Shown piece after piece: positions 1 through 6,088 of a DNA stretch of 6,974 bases. A program made the translations under genes and the position numbers. A model generated the notes under the pieces. That model was not told the origin of the DNA and did no database searches. It was given only the letters and a program-made list of their open reading frames with translations. Source of the stretch: Gammaproteobacteria bacterium. Lineage in GTDB: Bacteria; Pseudomonadota; Gammaproteobacteria; Nitrococcales; Nitrococcaceae. Where the stretch lies: NCBI GenBank assembly GCA_018334525.1, contig JAGXLT010000046.1:1-6974 (forward strand), in the 5' to 3' direction. Within the stretch, counting starts at the first letter, position 1. Each line of letters opens with the position of its first letter.

Positions 1-385
1 GCGCTAAATCATCATCACTAAAATAGGTGGGCGTACCGCCGCCTAAATGGAGCTGTTCGACTAAACGATCATCATCAAAGAGCGCTGCCTGCAGATCCAG
101 CTCTTGTATCAGCCGATCCAGATACCGCTCAGCGCGCCGGTAATTGGCCGTAATCACCTTATTGCACGCGCAATAAAAGCAAACCGTGCGGCAAAATGGC
201 ACATGCACATACAACGATAACGGGCGTGGCATCGGGTCTTCATTACCCCACTGCACACGCTGGCGGTAGCGTTTCTCGTTAAAAGCTTCGGTAAATTGCG
301 CTGCGGTGGGGTATGACGTGTAACGCGGACCGGTCACGTCGTACCGATGCAGCAGCTCTCGATCCAGCATCAGATGATCGGTCAT
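1..385 (-). CDS. hemN: Oxygen-independent coproporphyrinogen III oxidase (HemN), N-terminal part, cut by window edge
   Basis: A cytoplasmic radical SAM enzyme that decarboxylates coproporphyrinogen III to protoporphyrinogen IX without oxygen, in haem synthesis. Only the first 128 codons are inside the window; the gene continues past position 1. Visible landmarks are the family start RYTSYPTAAQF (residues 21-31), then LSLYVHVPFC followed by the cluster motif C65-x3-C69-x2-C72-x-C74 with NKVIT, and HLGGGTPTYF near residues 111-120. The cysteines sit close to their places in E. coli HemN (62, 66, 69, 71), and the NKVIT context separates it from the HemW-like paralogue. The ATG at 383-385 has an AGGA ribosome-binding site at 394-397, eight bases upstream. 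The gene is separated from the MAPEG gene by 87 bases that carry an FNR-type box, so it probably has its own anaerobic promoter. The family call is very secure. Confidence 0.97.
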   Translation of the reverse strand, partial: MTDHLMLDRELLHRYDVTGPRYTSYPTAAQFTEAFNEKRYRQRVQWGNEDPMPRPLSLYVHVPFCRTVCFYCACNKVITANYRRAERYLDRLIQELDLQAALFDDDRLVEQLHLGGGTPTYFSDDDLA

Positions 386-414
386 GAGAATTATCCTGAT
401 CCTTGCATTCTAAG

Positions 415-427
415 AGGACACAGCCTA
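415..427 (-). promoter_or_regulatory. Possible -10 element and start site of the hemN promoter
   Basis: If the FNR-type box acts in the usual class II position, centred at -41.5, transcription would start near position 415. The hexamer then in the -10 place (422-427) reads TAGGCT, which keeps the two first bases and the last base of TATAAT. This gives a leader of about 30 bases that includes the AGGA ribosome-binding site. The -10 match is weak, as is common for activator-dependent promoters. The call depends on the FNR box being real. Confidence 0.35.
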
Positions 428-449
428 CCGCTGCTCACGCTTGAATCAA

Positions 450-463
450 TTGATCTGGATCAC
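450..463 (-). promoter_or_regulatory. FNR/Anr-type binding site upstream of hemN
   Basis: On the minus strand the site reads GTGATCCAGATCAA. This matches the FNR consensus TTGAT-N4-ATCAA in nine of ten fixed positions, the only change being the first base. Its centre is at 456.5, about 72 bases before the hemN ATG. FNR and Anr are oxygen-sensing iron-sulphur regulators, and hemN activation by them is known in Pseudomonas and other proteobacteria. The box starts 10 bases beyond the stop of the MAPEG gene, outside any coding sequence. That FNR actually binds here is inferred from sequence and context. Confidence 0.75.
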
Positions 464-472
464 CCCAACGAT

Positions 473-856
473 TTAGGTGCTGGCAATTCCGGCCACAATA
501 AAAAGGCCAACCACACAGGCAAACGCGCCGGTCCAAAATAGCGTGCGCACGGTGGGCCGATCAGCCAAATAAGCAGCGCCAAATCCTAACCGAAGCAGTA
601 CAAACGCCACAGCAAGCACATTAACAATCGCCTGCGGCGCCTCTGCCAGATGCGCAATGATGACACCCGCGGCAAACGGGGCAAATGCCTCATAACTATT
701 CAGCTGCGCCCAATGTGCTCGCTGCCGCCAGCCCTCCGTCTGCTCCAACCATCGGCGTGGCCGTGCGTTGTCAAAATCGCCACGCGACTTGGCCAGACCG
801 GCAAACAGCAGGGGTATAAAAATCGCAACCAGCACGCACCAGTAAGCAATAGTCAT
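473..856 (-). CDS. MAPEG-family small membrane protein
   Basis: A 127-residue integral membrane protein of the MAPEG superfamily (membrane-associated proteins in eicosanoid and glutathione metabolism). Four hydrophobic segments are visible at about residues 3-21, 56-72, 74-96 and 105-125. The family signature lies between the first two: RPRRWLE (32-38), GWRQRAHWAQLNSYEAF (42-58). Bacterial members of this short type are common in proteobacteria but mostly have no proven substrate; some relatives use glutathione, so no reaction is assigned. Its ATG overlaps the purD stop as ATGA, and a strong AAGGAG at 862-867 lies within the last purD codons, five bases from the start, so translation is probably coupled to purD. 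No functional link to purine synthesis is known to me. The family call is secure; the function is open. Confidence 0.9.
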   Translation of the reverse strand: MTIAYWCVLVAIFIPLLFAGLAKSRGDFDNARPRRWLEQTEGWRQRAHWAQLNSYEAFAPFAAGVIIAHLAEAPQAIVNVLAVAFVLLRLGFGAAYLADRPTVRTLFWTGAFACVVGLFIVAGIAST

Positions 857-2151
857 TTCGACTCCTTCTTCAGTTGCGCCTGCACGGCACGATAGCCAAT
901 GTCAGGCCGCATGAACATGCCGTCCCAGTGAATCGCAGACGCGGTATCGTACGCAAGCTTTTGCGCGGCCAGCACATCCTCACCCAATGCGCAGGCGCAC
1001 AGCACGCGACCGCCGGCTGTGACCACCTGATCTGATTCATTGAGCGCAGTCCCGGCATGAAAAACTTTACAGTCTGAATCAGTATTCGCCGTTAACCCGC
1101 TAATCACCGCACCTTTGGCGTAGTCACCCGGGTATCCGCCTGCCGCCAGGACCACGCCCAACGCCGGGCGCGGGTCCCACTCGACCACCACTGACGGCAG
1201 CTGCCCCTTCAGGGCCGCAACAAATAAATCGATCGGATCGCTTTTTAGCCGCATCACAATGGGCTGTGTTTCCGGATCACCCAACCGCACATTAAATTCC
1301 AGCACGCGCGGCATACCCTGCGAATCAATCATCAGCCCGGCATATAGAAAGCCCTTAAAACCCCGCCCTTCTGCTGATAATCCGTCCAAAGTCGGCTGAA
1401 TCACCGTATCTAAAATTCGCTGATGCAGTGCCTCGGTAACCACCGGCGCCGGCGAGTATGCACCCATACCGCCGGTATTAGGGCCCTGATCACCCGCATC
1501 GCGGGCTTTATGATCCTGTGAGCTTGCTAGGGGCAGGCACTGTGTTCCGTCTACCAGCGCAATAAAGCTGGCCTCTTCGCCCTGAAGATATTCTTCAACC
1601 ACTACGCGCGCGCCGGCCTGGCCAAACGCACCGGCAAACATTGCCTTGGTTGCGGCCAGCGCCTCATCAACCGTCATAGCCACGGTTACGCCTTTACCCG
1701 CGGCCAAACCATCCGCCTTCACCACCAGCGGTGCGCCTTTCTGCCGAATGTAGTCAAGCGCCGGTGCCAGCGCATCAAAGGTTTGATAGTCAGCCGTTGG
1801 AATGTGATGTCGAGCCAAAAAATCTTTGGCAAATGCTTTAGATGCCTCTAGCTCGGCGGCCGCCTGATGCGGCCCTAGGCAGGCCAGACCAGCCGCAGTG
1901 AATATATCGACAATGCCAGCAGCCAGGGGCGCTTCTGGGCCCACCACGGTCAGCTCAATCCCCATCTCGAGCGCCGCATCGCGCAGCCCCTCGATATCGG
2001 TCGCAGCGATCGGTAAGTTGGTAACACCCGGCTCATGGGCCGTACCCGCATTGCCCGGCGCTACGTAAACGGCGCTAACTTGGGGCGATGCCGAGATCCG
2101 CCAGGCAAGGGCGTGCTCGCGACCGCCATTGCCCACTACCAGTACCTTCAT
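853..2151 (-). CDS. purD: Phosphoribosylamine-glycine ligase (GAR synthetase)
   Basis: Joins glycine to 5-phosphoribosylamine using ATP, the second step of de novo purine synthesis, in the cytoplasm. The 432 residues match the usual length (E. coli about 429). The N domain opens with MKVLVVGNGGREHALAW (1-17); the ATP-grasp core shows VVKADGLAAGKGV (143-155), VEEYLQGEEAS (185-195), the signature DQGPNTGGMGAYSP (221-234) and the metal-binding LEFNVRLGDPETQ (284-296). The C domain, about 325-432, is intact, with GVVLAAGGYPG at 332-342. The ATG at 2149-2151 has AGGAAGG at 2158-2164, six bases away. The gene follows purH after 21 bases, the common purHD order, and shares its stop with the next start as ATGA. 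No missing key residue was seen. Confidence 0.99.
   Translation of the reverse strand: MKVLVVGNGGREHALAWRISASPQVSAVYVAPGNAGTAHEPGVTNLPIAATDIEGLRDAALEMGIELTVVGPEAPLAAGIVDIFTAAGLACLGPHQAAAELEASKAFAKDFLARHHIPTADYQTFDALAPALDYIRQKGAPLVVKADGLAAGKGVTVAMTVDEALAATKAMFAGAFGQAGARVVVEEYLQGEEASFIALVDGTQCLPLASSQDHKARDAGDQGPNTGGMGAYSPAPVVTEALHQRILDTVIQPTLDGLSAEGRGFKGFLYAGLMIDSQGMPRVLEFNVRLGDPETQPIVMRLKSDPIDLFVAALKGQLPSVVVEWDPRPALGVVLAAGGYPGDYAKGAVISGLTANTDSDCKVFHAGTALNESDQVVTAGGRVLCACALGEDVLAAQKLAYDTASAIHWDGMFMRPDIGYRAVQAQLKKESK
862..867 (-). promoter_or_regulatory. Ribosome-binding site of the MAPEG gene inside the purD 3' end
   Basis: AAGGAG, a near-full match to the 16S anti-Shine-Dalgarno, sits five bases before the MAPEG-gene ATG. 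It is made by the codons for the Lys-Lys-Glu-Ser-Lys tail of PurD, so ribosomes ending purD are well placed to restart here. Confidence 0.7.
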
Positions 2152-2172
2152 GCCAGGCCTTCCTATTTGATT

Positions 2173-3741
2173 TTAATGTCGAAAATGTCGCTGGCCGGTA
2201 AATAGCATGGCAATGCCGTGCTCATTGGCCGCGGCAATCACTTCTTCATCACGCATGGAGCCACCCGGCTGAATAATGGCGCTCACACCCACTGAAGCGG
2301 CCTGGTCAATCCCATCCCGAAACGGAAAAAACGCATCCGAGGCTAAAACTGAGCCTTGTAGAGACAATCCGGCATCCTCGGCCTTACGCAGCCCGATCCG
2401 CGCCGAATCAACCCGACTCATCTGACCGGCGCCAATACCCAGTGTCTGGCCGTACCGGCCATACACAATCGCATTGGATTTCACATACCGTGCCACCCGC
2501 CAGACAAATTCAAGATCCGCGTGTAAGTCCGCATCAACCGCCTTCTCGGTCACACAGCGCAAGCCCTCTGCGCCCACCAGCGTGGTGTCTTCATCCTGCA
2601 CCAGCAACCCGCCATCAATCGTTTGCAGGCGCACTCCGCTGGCTGGCCGGGGGCCATCCGCAATCTCTAACACACGCACATTCGCACGCGCCGCCGTTAC
2701 CGCTAATGCACCCGGCTCAATGCCCGGCGCTAAAATCACTTCCACAAACTGCCGGTCGATAATTGCCCGTGCGGTATCCACGTCTAGCGGGCGGTTTAGC
2801 GCAATGATGCCGCCAAACGCACTGACCGGATCGGTTTGATAAGCGCGATCATAGGCGGTTAACAAATTCTTAGATACGGCAACGCCACAGGGGTTGGCAT
2901 GTTTCACAATCACACAGGCCGGCCCCTCGAATGCGCCCACGCAGGCCCAAGCCGCATCGGCATCTGCCAGGTTGTTATAAGAAAGCGCCTTACCCTGATG
3001 CTGCAAAAAGCCGGCGAAGCTACCCGCCGGTGGACTGAGCTCCTGATAAAACGCCGCCGTTTGATGCGGATTTTCGCCGTAACGTAAATCGGCGGCTTTT
3101 TGCCAATGCCGATTAAGCTGCCGCGGGTAAGGTATCGTTTCTCCGGTTACTGAGCGGGCTGATAGCGCGTTGCTAATCGCTGCATCGTAACGGGCCACGT
3201 GATTAAACGCTTCAACGGCCAAGTCGAAACGATAGGCCGCGCTCAGGCCCTCCGATTTATTCAGCGCAGCCAACAGGTCGGCATACTGATCAGGCGCCGT
3301 TAACACCGCAACGCCTGAATAATTCTTTGCGGCCGCGCGCAGCATGGCCGGGCCACCAATATCGATATTCTCAATGGCCTCTTCCAATGTGCAATCCGCG
3401 CGCGCAACCGTTGCTTCAAACGGATAAAGATTCACCACCAACAGATCGATGGGCTGTATCCCATGGCTCGCCATGACCGCATCATCCTGCCCGCGCCGGC
3501 CCAACAGGCCGCCATGCACACGCGGATGCAGGGTTTTAACCCGACCATCCATCATTTCAGGAAAGCCGGTGTAATCCGCAATATCCCGAACAGCAATACC
3601 CTGCTCGGCCAGCAGCTTTGCCGTTCCGCCAGTTGATAAAATCTCAACATCCAGGGCCTGCAGGCCGCGGGCCAAATCAATCACACCCGTTTTATCGGAA
3701 ACACTGATAAGGGCGCGTTGCACCCGAGAAGCATTGGTCAT
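2173..3741 (-). CDS. purH: Bifunctional AICAR formyltransferase / IMP cyclohydrolase
   Basis: Catalyses the last two steps of IMP synthesis: 10-formyltetrahydrofolate-dependent formylation of AICAR, then ring closure. It has 522 residues (E. coli 529). The N-terminal MGS-like cyclohydrolase domain (about 1-195) shows SVSDKTG (13-19), STGGTAK (36-42), [10 protein letters not shown] (69-78), VNLYPFE (103-109) and [17 protein letters not shown] (124-140). The transformylase domain follows, with LRYGENPHQ (219-227), the catalytic Lys280-His281 in [15 protein letters not shown] (421-427), GAGQMSR (437-443) and [10 protein letters not shown] (468-477). The start ATG lies five bases after the fis stop. 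Its ribosome-binding site is weak: AGAGAA at 3751-3756 within the last fis codons, which suggests coupling to fis translation. No PurR-type operator was seen at this junction, unlike the separate purHD operon of E. coli. Confidence 0.99.
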   Translation of the reverse strand: MTNASRVQRALISVSDKTGVIDLARGLQALDVEILSTGGTAKLLAEQGIAVRDIADYTGFPEMMDGRVKTLHPRVHGGLLGRRGQDDAVMASHGIQPIDLLVVNLYPFEATVARADCTLEEAIENIDIGGPAMLRAAAKNYSGVAVLTAPDQYADLLAALNKSEGLSAAYRFDLAVEAFNHVARYDAAISNALSARSVTGETIPYPRQLNRHWQKAADLRYGENPHQTAAFYQELSPPAGSFAGFLQHQGKALSYNNLADADAAWACVGAFEGPACVIVKHANPCGVAVSKNLLTAYDRAYQTDPVSAFGGIIALNRPLDVDTARAIIDRQFVEVILAPGIEPGALAVTAARANVRVLEIADGPRPASGVRLQTIDGGLLVQDEDTTLVGAEGLRCVTEKAVDADLHADLEFVWRVARYVKSNAIVYGRYGQTLGIGAGQMSRVDSARIGLRKAEDAGLSLQGSVLASDAFFPFRDGIDQAASVGVSAIIQPGGSMRDEEVIAAANEHGIAMLFTGQRHFRH

Positions 3742-3746
3742 GAATT

Positions 3747-4010
3747 TTAGTTCTCTAAGCCATATTGGCGGAGTTTTTTACGAAGGGTCCCGCGGTTAAT
3801 GCCCAGCGCATCGGCCGCCTTAGTCTGATTGCCGTTACACTCCCGCATCACTACTTCTAACATCGGCAGTTCTACTTGCTCCATCACCATTTGGTAAAGG
3901 TCGCAACACGGATCTCCGTTCAGATCAGAAAAATAAGCGCTTAATGATTTTCGAACTTCTTGGCTAATCGGACCCACGCCCGAGCAGTCCCTGCTTGACT
4001 GATCTGCCAT
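3747..4010 (-). CDS. fis: Nucleoid-associated DNA-binding protein Fis
   Basis: A small dimeric DNA-bending protein that activates rRNA and other growth-linked promoters and takes part in site-specific recombination and nucleoid organisation. The C-terminal helix-turn-helix is nearly the same as in E. coli Fis: [20 protein letters not shown] (60-79) followed by LRQYGL. The central dimer helices, about residues 15-57, contain the usual YFSDLNG and [19 protein letters not shown] pattern. Two earlier ATGs are in frame: 4043 (98 residues, ATGA overlap with the prmA stop) and 4079 (110 residues, well inside prmA). I chose 4010, giving 87 residues, because GGAAGGGAG at 4020-4028 lies nine bases upstream, while the other starts lack a clear ribosome-binding site. 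E. coli Fis has 98 residues, so the 4043 start is still possible. The gene sits between prmA and purH, with no dusB before it. Confidence 0.95.
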   Translation of the reverse strand: MADQSSRDCSGVGPISQEVRKSLSAYFSDLNGDPCCDLYQMVMEQVELPMLEVVMRECNGNQTKAADALGINRGTLRKKLRQYGLEN

Positions 4011-4019
4011 GGCAAACAA

Positions 4020-4028
4020 CTCCCTTCC
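4020..4028 (-). promoter_or_regulatory. Strong ribosome-binding site deciding the fis start
   Basis: GGAAGGGAG lies in the short space after the prmA stop and ends nine bases before the ATG at 4008-4010. It is the best Shine-Dalgarno match near any of the three possible fis starts and favours the 87-residue product. Confidence 0.65.
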
Positions 4029-4039
4029 AGATCGTTTGA

Positions 4040-4933
4040 TCATAACGACAACCGTCTTTGCATTAAAGCGCAACACCACTGATCGCGCATCTCAATTGCC
4101 TCAAGATCGCAATGATCGGCATAGGCCGCCAGCACGGATTCCTGTTGTTCTTCTAATAAACCAGACAGCACCAAACGGCCACCGGGTCGCACCTGCCCAA
4201 TCATTGCCGGTGCCAATTCAATCAACACCCCGGCCAGAATATTCGCGAGCAAGATATCCGCCAAAGGAAGATCAATCTGATCCGGCAAACCCACCTGCAA
4301 TGCCGCTGCAACCTCGTTTTGCGCCGCATTCTCACGCGTTGCCAGCACCGCCTGGGGATCGGTATCCACCGCATAAACCTGTTTGGCACCTAGCTTAAGC
4401 GCGGCAATACCCAGCAGGCCCGAGCCGCAACCGTAGTCGATGACCGTTGCACCGATCGGCGACTGCTTGGCCAGCGCCTCTAAGCAAAGCGCAGTCGTGG
4501 GGTGTGTGCCCGTGCCGAATGCCAGGCCAGGGTCAAGAAACACATTAACCGCATCAGGATCAGGGGGTACCGCATCGGTGGGCACAACCCACAGATCATT
4601 ACCAAAATGCTGGGGCTGAAAATGCACTAACCATTCTCGCTCCCAAACCCGATCCGCCACCCGCGTATCCTGCCAATCCTCCAGCGCGTTACCCAGCGTC
4701 TCCTCAAGCGTTGCACGCAATGCATCAACCGGGGCATCAGCTGCGAATAACGCGCGCAGTTCCAATCGCTCCCACAAGGGGGTCTGGCCAGGCGCCGGCT
4801 CCAACACGGCAGGGCTTTCGTCTAATTCCGCCCAAGTCAGCGCGGTGGCACCCGCCGACTCAAACACCGCCTCCACCAAACCGGCTCGCTCTCGCGCAAC
4901 GGTTAATGCGACCTGTCGCCAGCCATCACTCAC
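4040..4933 (-). CDS. prmA: Ribosomal protein L11 methyltransferase
   Basis: Methylates ribosomal protein L11 with S-adenosylmethionine; in E. coli it trimethylates three sites and is not essential. At 297 residues it is close to E. coli PrmA (293). The N-terminal L11-recognition domain is about 1-90. A linker with the signature FLDPGLAFGTGTHPTT (132-147) follows. The Rossmann methyltransferase core has DYGCGSGLLGIAALKLGA (166-183; most relatives have Cys where Tyr167 stands), the acidic AVDTDPQAV (188-196) for the SAM ribose, and LLANILAGVL (228-237). The start is a GTG at 4931-4933 that overlaps the stop of the upstream adenosyltransferase gene as GTGA; only a weak GGCGAG precedes it, so coupled reinitiation is likely. 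In many gammaproteobacteria prmA follows accBC; here it follows a cobalamin gene. Confidence 0.98.
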   Translation of the reverse strand: MSDGWRQVALTVARERAGLVEAVFESAGATALTWAELDESPAVLEPAPGQTPLWERLELRALFAADAPVDALRATLEETLGNALEDWQDTRVADRVWEREWLVHFQPQHFGNDLWVVPTDAVPPDPDAVNVFLDPGLAFGTGTHPTTALCLEALAKQSPIGATVIDYGCGSGLLGIAALKLGAKQVYAVDTDPQAVLATRENAAQNEVAAALQVGLPDQIDLPLADILLANILAGVLIELAPAMIGQVRPGGRLVLSGLLEEQQESVLAAYADHCDLEAIEMRDQWCCALMQRRLSL

Positions 4934-5493
4934 CGGTGCTCGCCGGGCTGCCAGAGCACATCGCCCCCGGCCTCGCGATTTACCTCTCTGGCCAGCACAA
5001 ACAGATAATCCGAGAGTCGATTTAAATAGCGAAGCACGGTTTCATTAACGGGCGCGGCTGACGCTAATTCAACACTTTTGCGTTCGGCCCGACGAGCCAC
5101 GGTACGTGCATGGTGTAAATGCGCCGCCGCAGGGCTGCCCGCTGGCAGAATAAACGAACGCAGCGTTTCAAGGCCCGCGTTGATGCGATCAATTTCCGCC
5201 TCAAGCCAGTCGACCTGACTGGGCAGCACGCGCAATGGCTCATAGGGCGGATCTTCAACCTCAGGAGTGCAGAGATCTGCACCCACATCAAATAAGTCGT
5301 TCTGAACCCGCGCCAGCGCCTGATCCATTTCCGGAGACACATGCAACCGACAAATCCCCAGCAGGGCATTGAGCTCATCAACCGTGCCATAGGCTGCAAC
5401 GCGGGCATCCGTTTTCAAGACCCGCGTTCCATCTCCCAATGCGGTTTCTCCGGCATCACCGGTACGTGTGTAAATCCGCGTTAGCTTAACCAC
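4930..5493 (-). CDS. PduO-type ATP:cob(I)alamin adenosyltransferase
   Basis: Transfers the adenosyl group of ATP to cob(I)alamin, giving adenosylcobalamin, the cofactor for enzymes such as methylmalonyl-CoA mutase and class II ribonucleotide reductase. At 187 residues it is a single-domain PduO/MMAB-type enzyme, a trimer of helical bundles. The ATP-binding N-terminus is clear: IYTRTGDAGETALGDG (7-22), then AAYGTVDELNALLG (33-46). The C-terminal signatures are ARTVARRAER (129-138), and NETVLRYLNRLSDYLFVLAR (150-169), which carries the conserved Asn-Arg-Leu-Ser-Asp. The start is a GTG at 5491-5493, two bases after the ppa stop, with AGGG at 5503-5506 nine bases upstream in the last ppa codons. 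It overlaps prmA by four bases. PduO, CobO and EutT types are unrelated in fold; the motifs here fit only PduO. I give no symbol because several are in use for this family. Confidence 0.95.
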   Translation of the reverse strand: MVKLTRIYTRTGDAGETALGDGTRVLKTDARVAAYGTVDELNALLGICRLHVSPEMDQALARVQNDLFDVGADLCTPEVEDPPYEPLRVLPSQVDWLEAEIDRINAGLETLRSFILPAGSPAAAHLHHARTVARRAERKSVELASAAPVNETVLRYLNRLSDYLFVLAREVNREAGGDVLWQPGEHR

Positions 5494-5495
5494 CG

Positions 5496-6026
5496 TTAAC
5501 CGCCCTGAACCCGGGCAACGGATTCCTGAATTTCAGCAAATGCCGCATCACGGCCTTTCCAGCCGGAAATTTTGACCCACTTACCCGGCTCAAGATCTTT
5601 GTATCGCTCAAAGAAATGGCTGATTTGATCGAGCAGCAGCTTAGGCAGGTCGTCAGGGCCATTCACCGCGTCGTAAATCGGGGTAAGTTTGCTAATGGGC
5701 ACGCAGAGCAGTTTGGCGTCTTCGCCACCCTCATCAGTCATTTCCAACACACCGATCGCTCGGCAGCGAATCACAGCACCCATTGCTAGCGGAAAAGGTG
5801 TCACCACCAAGGCATCGAGCGGGTCGCCATCACCACACAGCGTGTCAGGAATAAAGCCATAGTTGGCCGGATAATGCATGGCGGTGCCCATAAACCGATC
5901 TACCAGCAGTGCGCCCGAGTCTTTATCAACCTCGTACTTCACCGGATCCGCATTTGCCGGAATTTCAATGATTACGTTGACCTCTTCTGGCAGGTTTTTA
6001 CCGGCCCCAATACCCTCATACGCCAT
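5496..6026 (-). CDS. ppa: Soluble inorganic pyrophosphatase, family I
   Basis: Hydrolyses pyrophosphate to two phosphates in the cytoplasm, pulling biosynthetic reactions forward. It has 176 residues, the same as E. coli Ppa including Met, and aligns to it without visible gaps. The active-site residues are all present at the E. coli places: Glu21, Lys30, Arg44, Tyr56, the signature DGDPLD with Asp66 and Asp71, Asp103, Lys105, Tyr142 and Lys143. The fold therefore looks fully active and of the hexameric bacterial type. The ATG at 6024-6026 has AGGAG at 6036-6040, nine bases away. It lies 51 bases after the stop of a phosphofructokinase of the PPi-linked type, and the adenosyltransferase gene begins two bases after its own stop. 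Confidence 0.99.
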   Translation of the reverse strand: MAYEGIGAGKNLPEEVNVIIEIPANADPVKYEVDKDSGALLVDRFMGTAMHYPANYGFIPDTLCGDGDPLDALVVTPFPLAMGAVIRCRAIGVLEMTDEGGEDAKLLCVPISKLTPIYDAVNGPDDLPKLLLDQISHFFERYKDLEPGKWVKISGWKGRDAAFAEIQESVARVQGG

Positions 6027-6060
6027 GATTTTTCACTCCTGATTAAAAAAGGCTTTGCAG

Positions 6061-6088
6061 TTTATGTTGCGGCGCGCTCATCCGGCAA
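6061..6088 (-). promoter_or_regulatory. Weak candidate sigma-70 promoter before ppa
   Basis: The minus strand has TTGCCG at 6083-6088 (four of six matches to TTGACA), a 16-base spacer, and CATAAA at 6061-6066 (four of six matches to TATAAT). A start near 6054 would give a leader of about 28 bases with the AGGAG site. The -35 lies in the last codons of the kinase gene. Matches of this quality occur by chance, so it is only a candidate for extra expression of ppa and the genes after it. Confidence 0.22.

Noticed and set aside
407..412. TAGAAT (minus strand) as an alternative hemN -10
   Set aside because: It matches TATAAT at five of six positions, but it has no -35 at the right distance, would put the FNR box near -56, and would leave a leader too short for the ribosome-binding site to work well.
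445..454. Perfect palindrome ATCAATTGAT as a separate operator
   Set aside because: Half of it is the TTGAT arm of the FNR-type box; without the four-base spacer it is not an FNR site, and a 10-base palindrome in AT-rich intergenic DNA can arise by chance.
2442..2839. Plus-strand open frames of 106 and 121 codons opposite purH
   Set aside because: They lie wholly within the purH coding sequence, are low-complexity and rich in Pro, Ser and His, and look like antisense shadows of a conserved gene.
3742..3800. PurR-like operator before purH
   Set aside because: The five bases between fis and purH and the end of fis contain no sequence resembling the E. coli PurR palindrome.
4044..4079. N-terminal extension of Fis to 110 residues starting at 4079
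   Set aside because: It would overlap prmA by about 40 bases, has no clear ribosome-binding site, and the added residues do not resemble Fis N-termini that I know.
4009..4398. Plus-strand open frame of 129 codons opposite prmA
   Set aside because: Proline-rich, with no recognisable family, and opposite conserved PrmA motifs; it is a shadow frame.
6045..6060. Run of T after AAAGCC on the minus strand as a terminator between the kinase gene and ppa
   Set aside because: No stem of useful length precedes the T run, so an intrinsic terminator is not supported.
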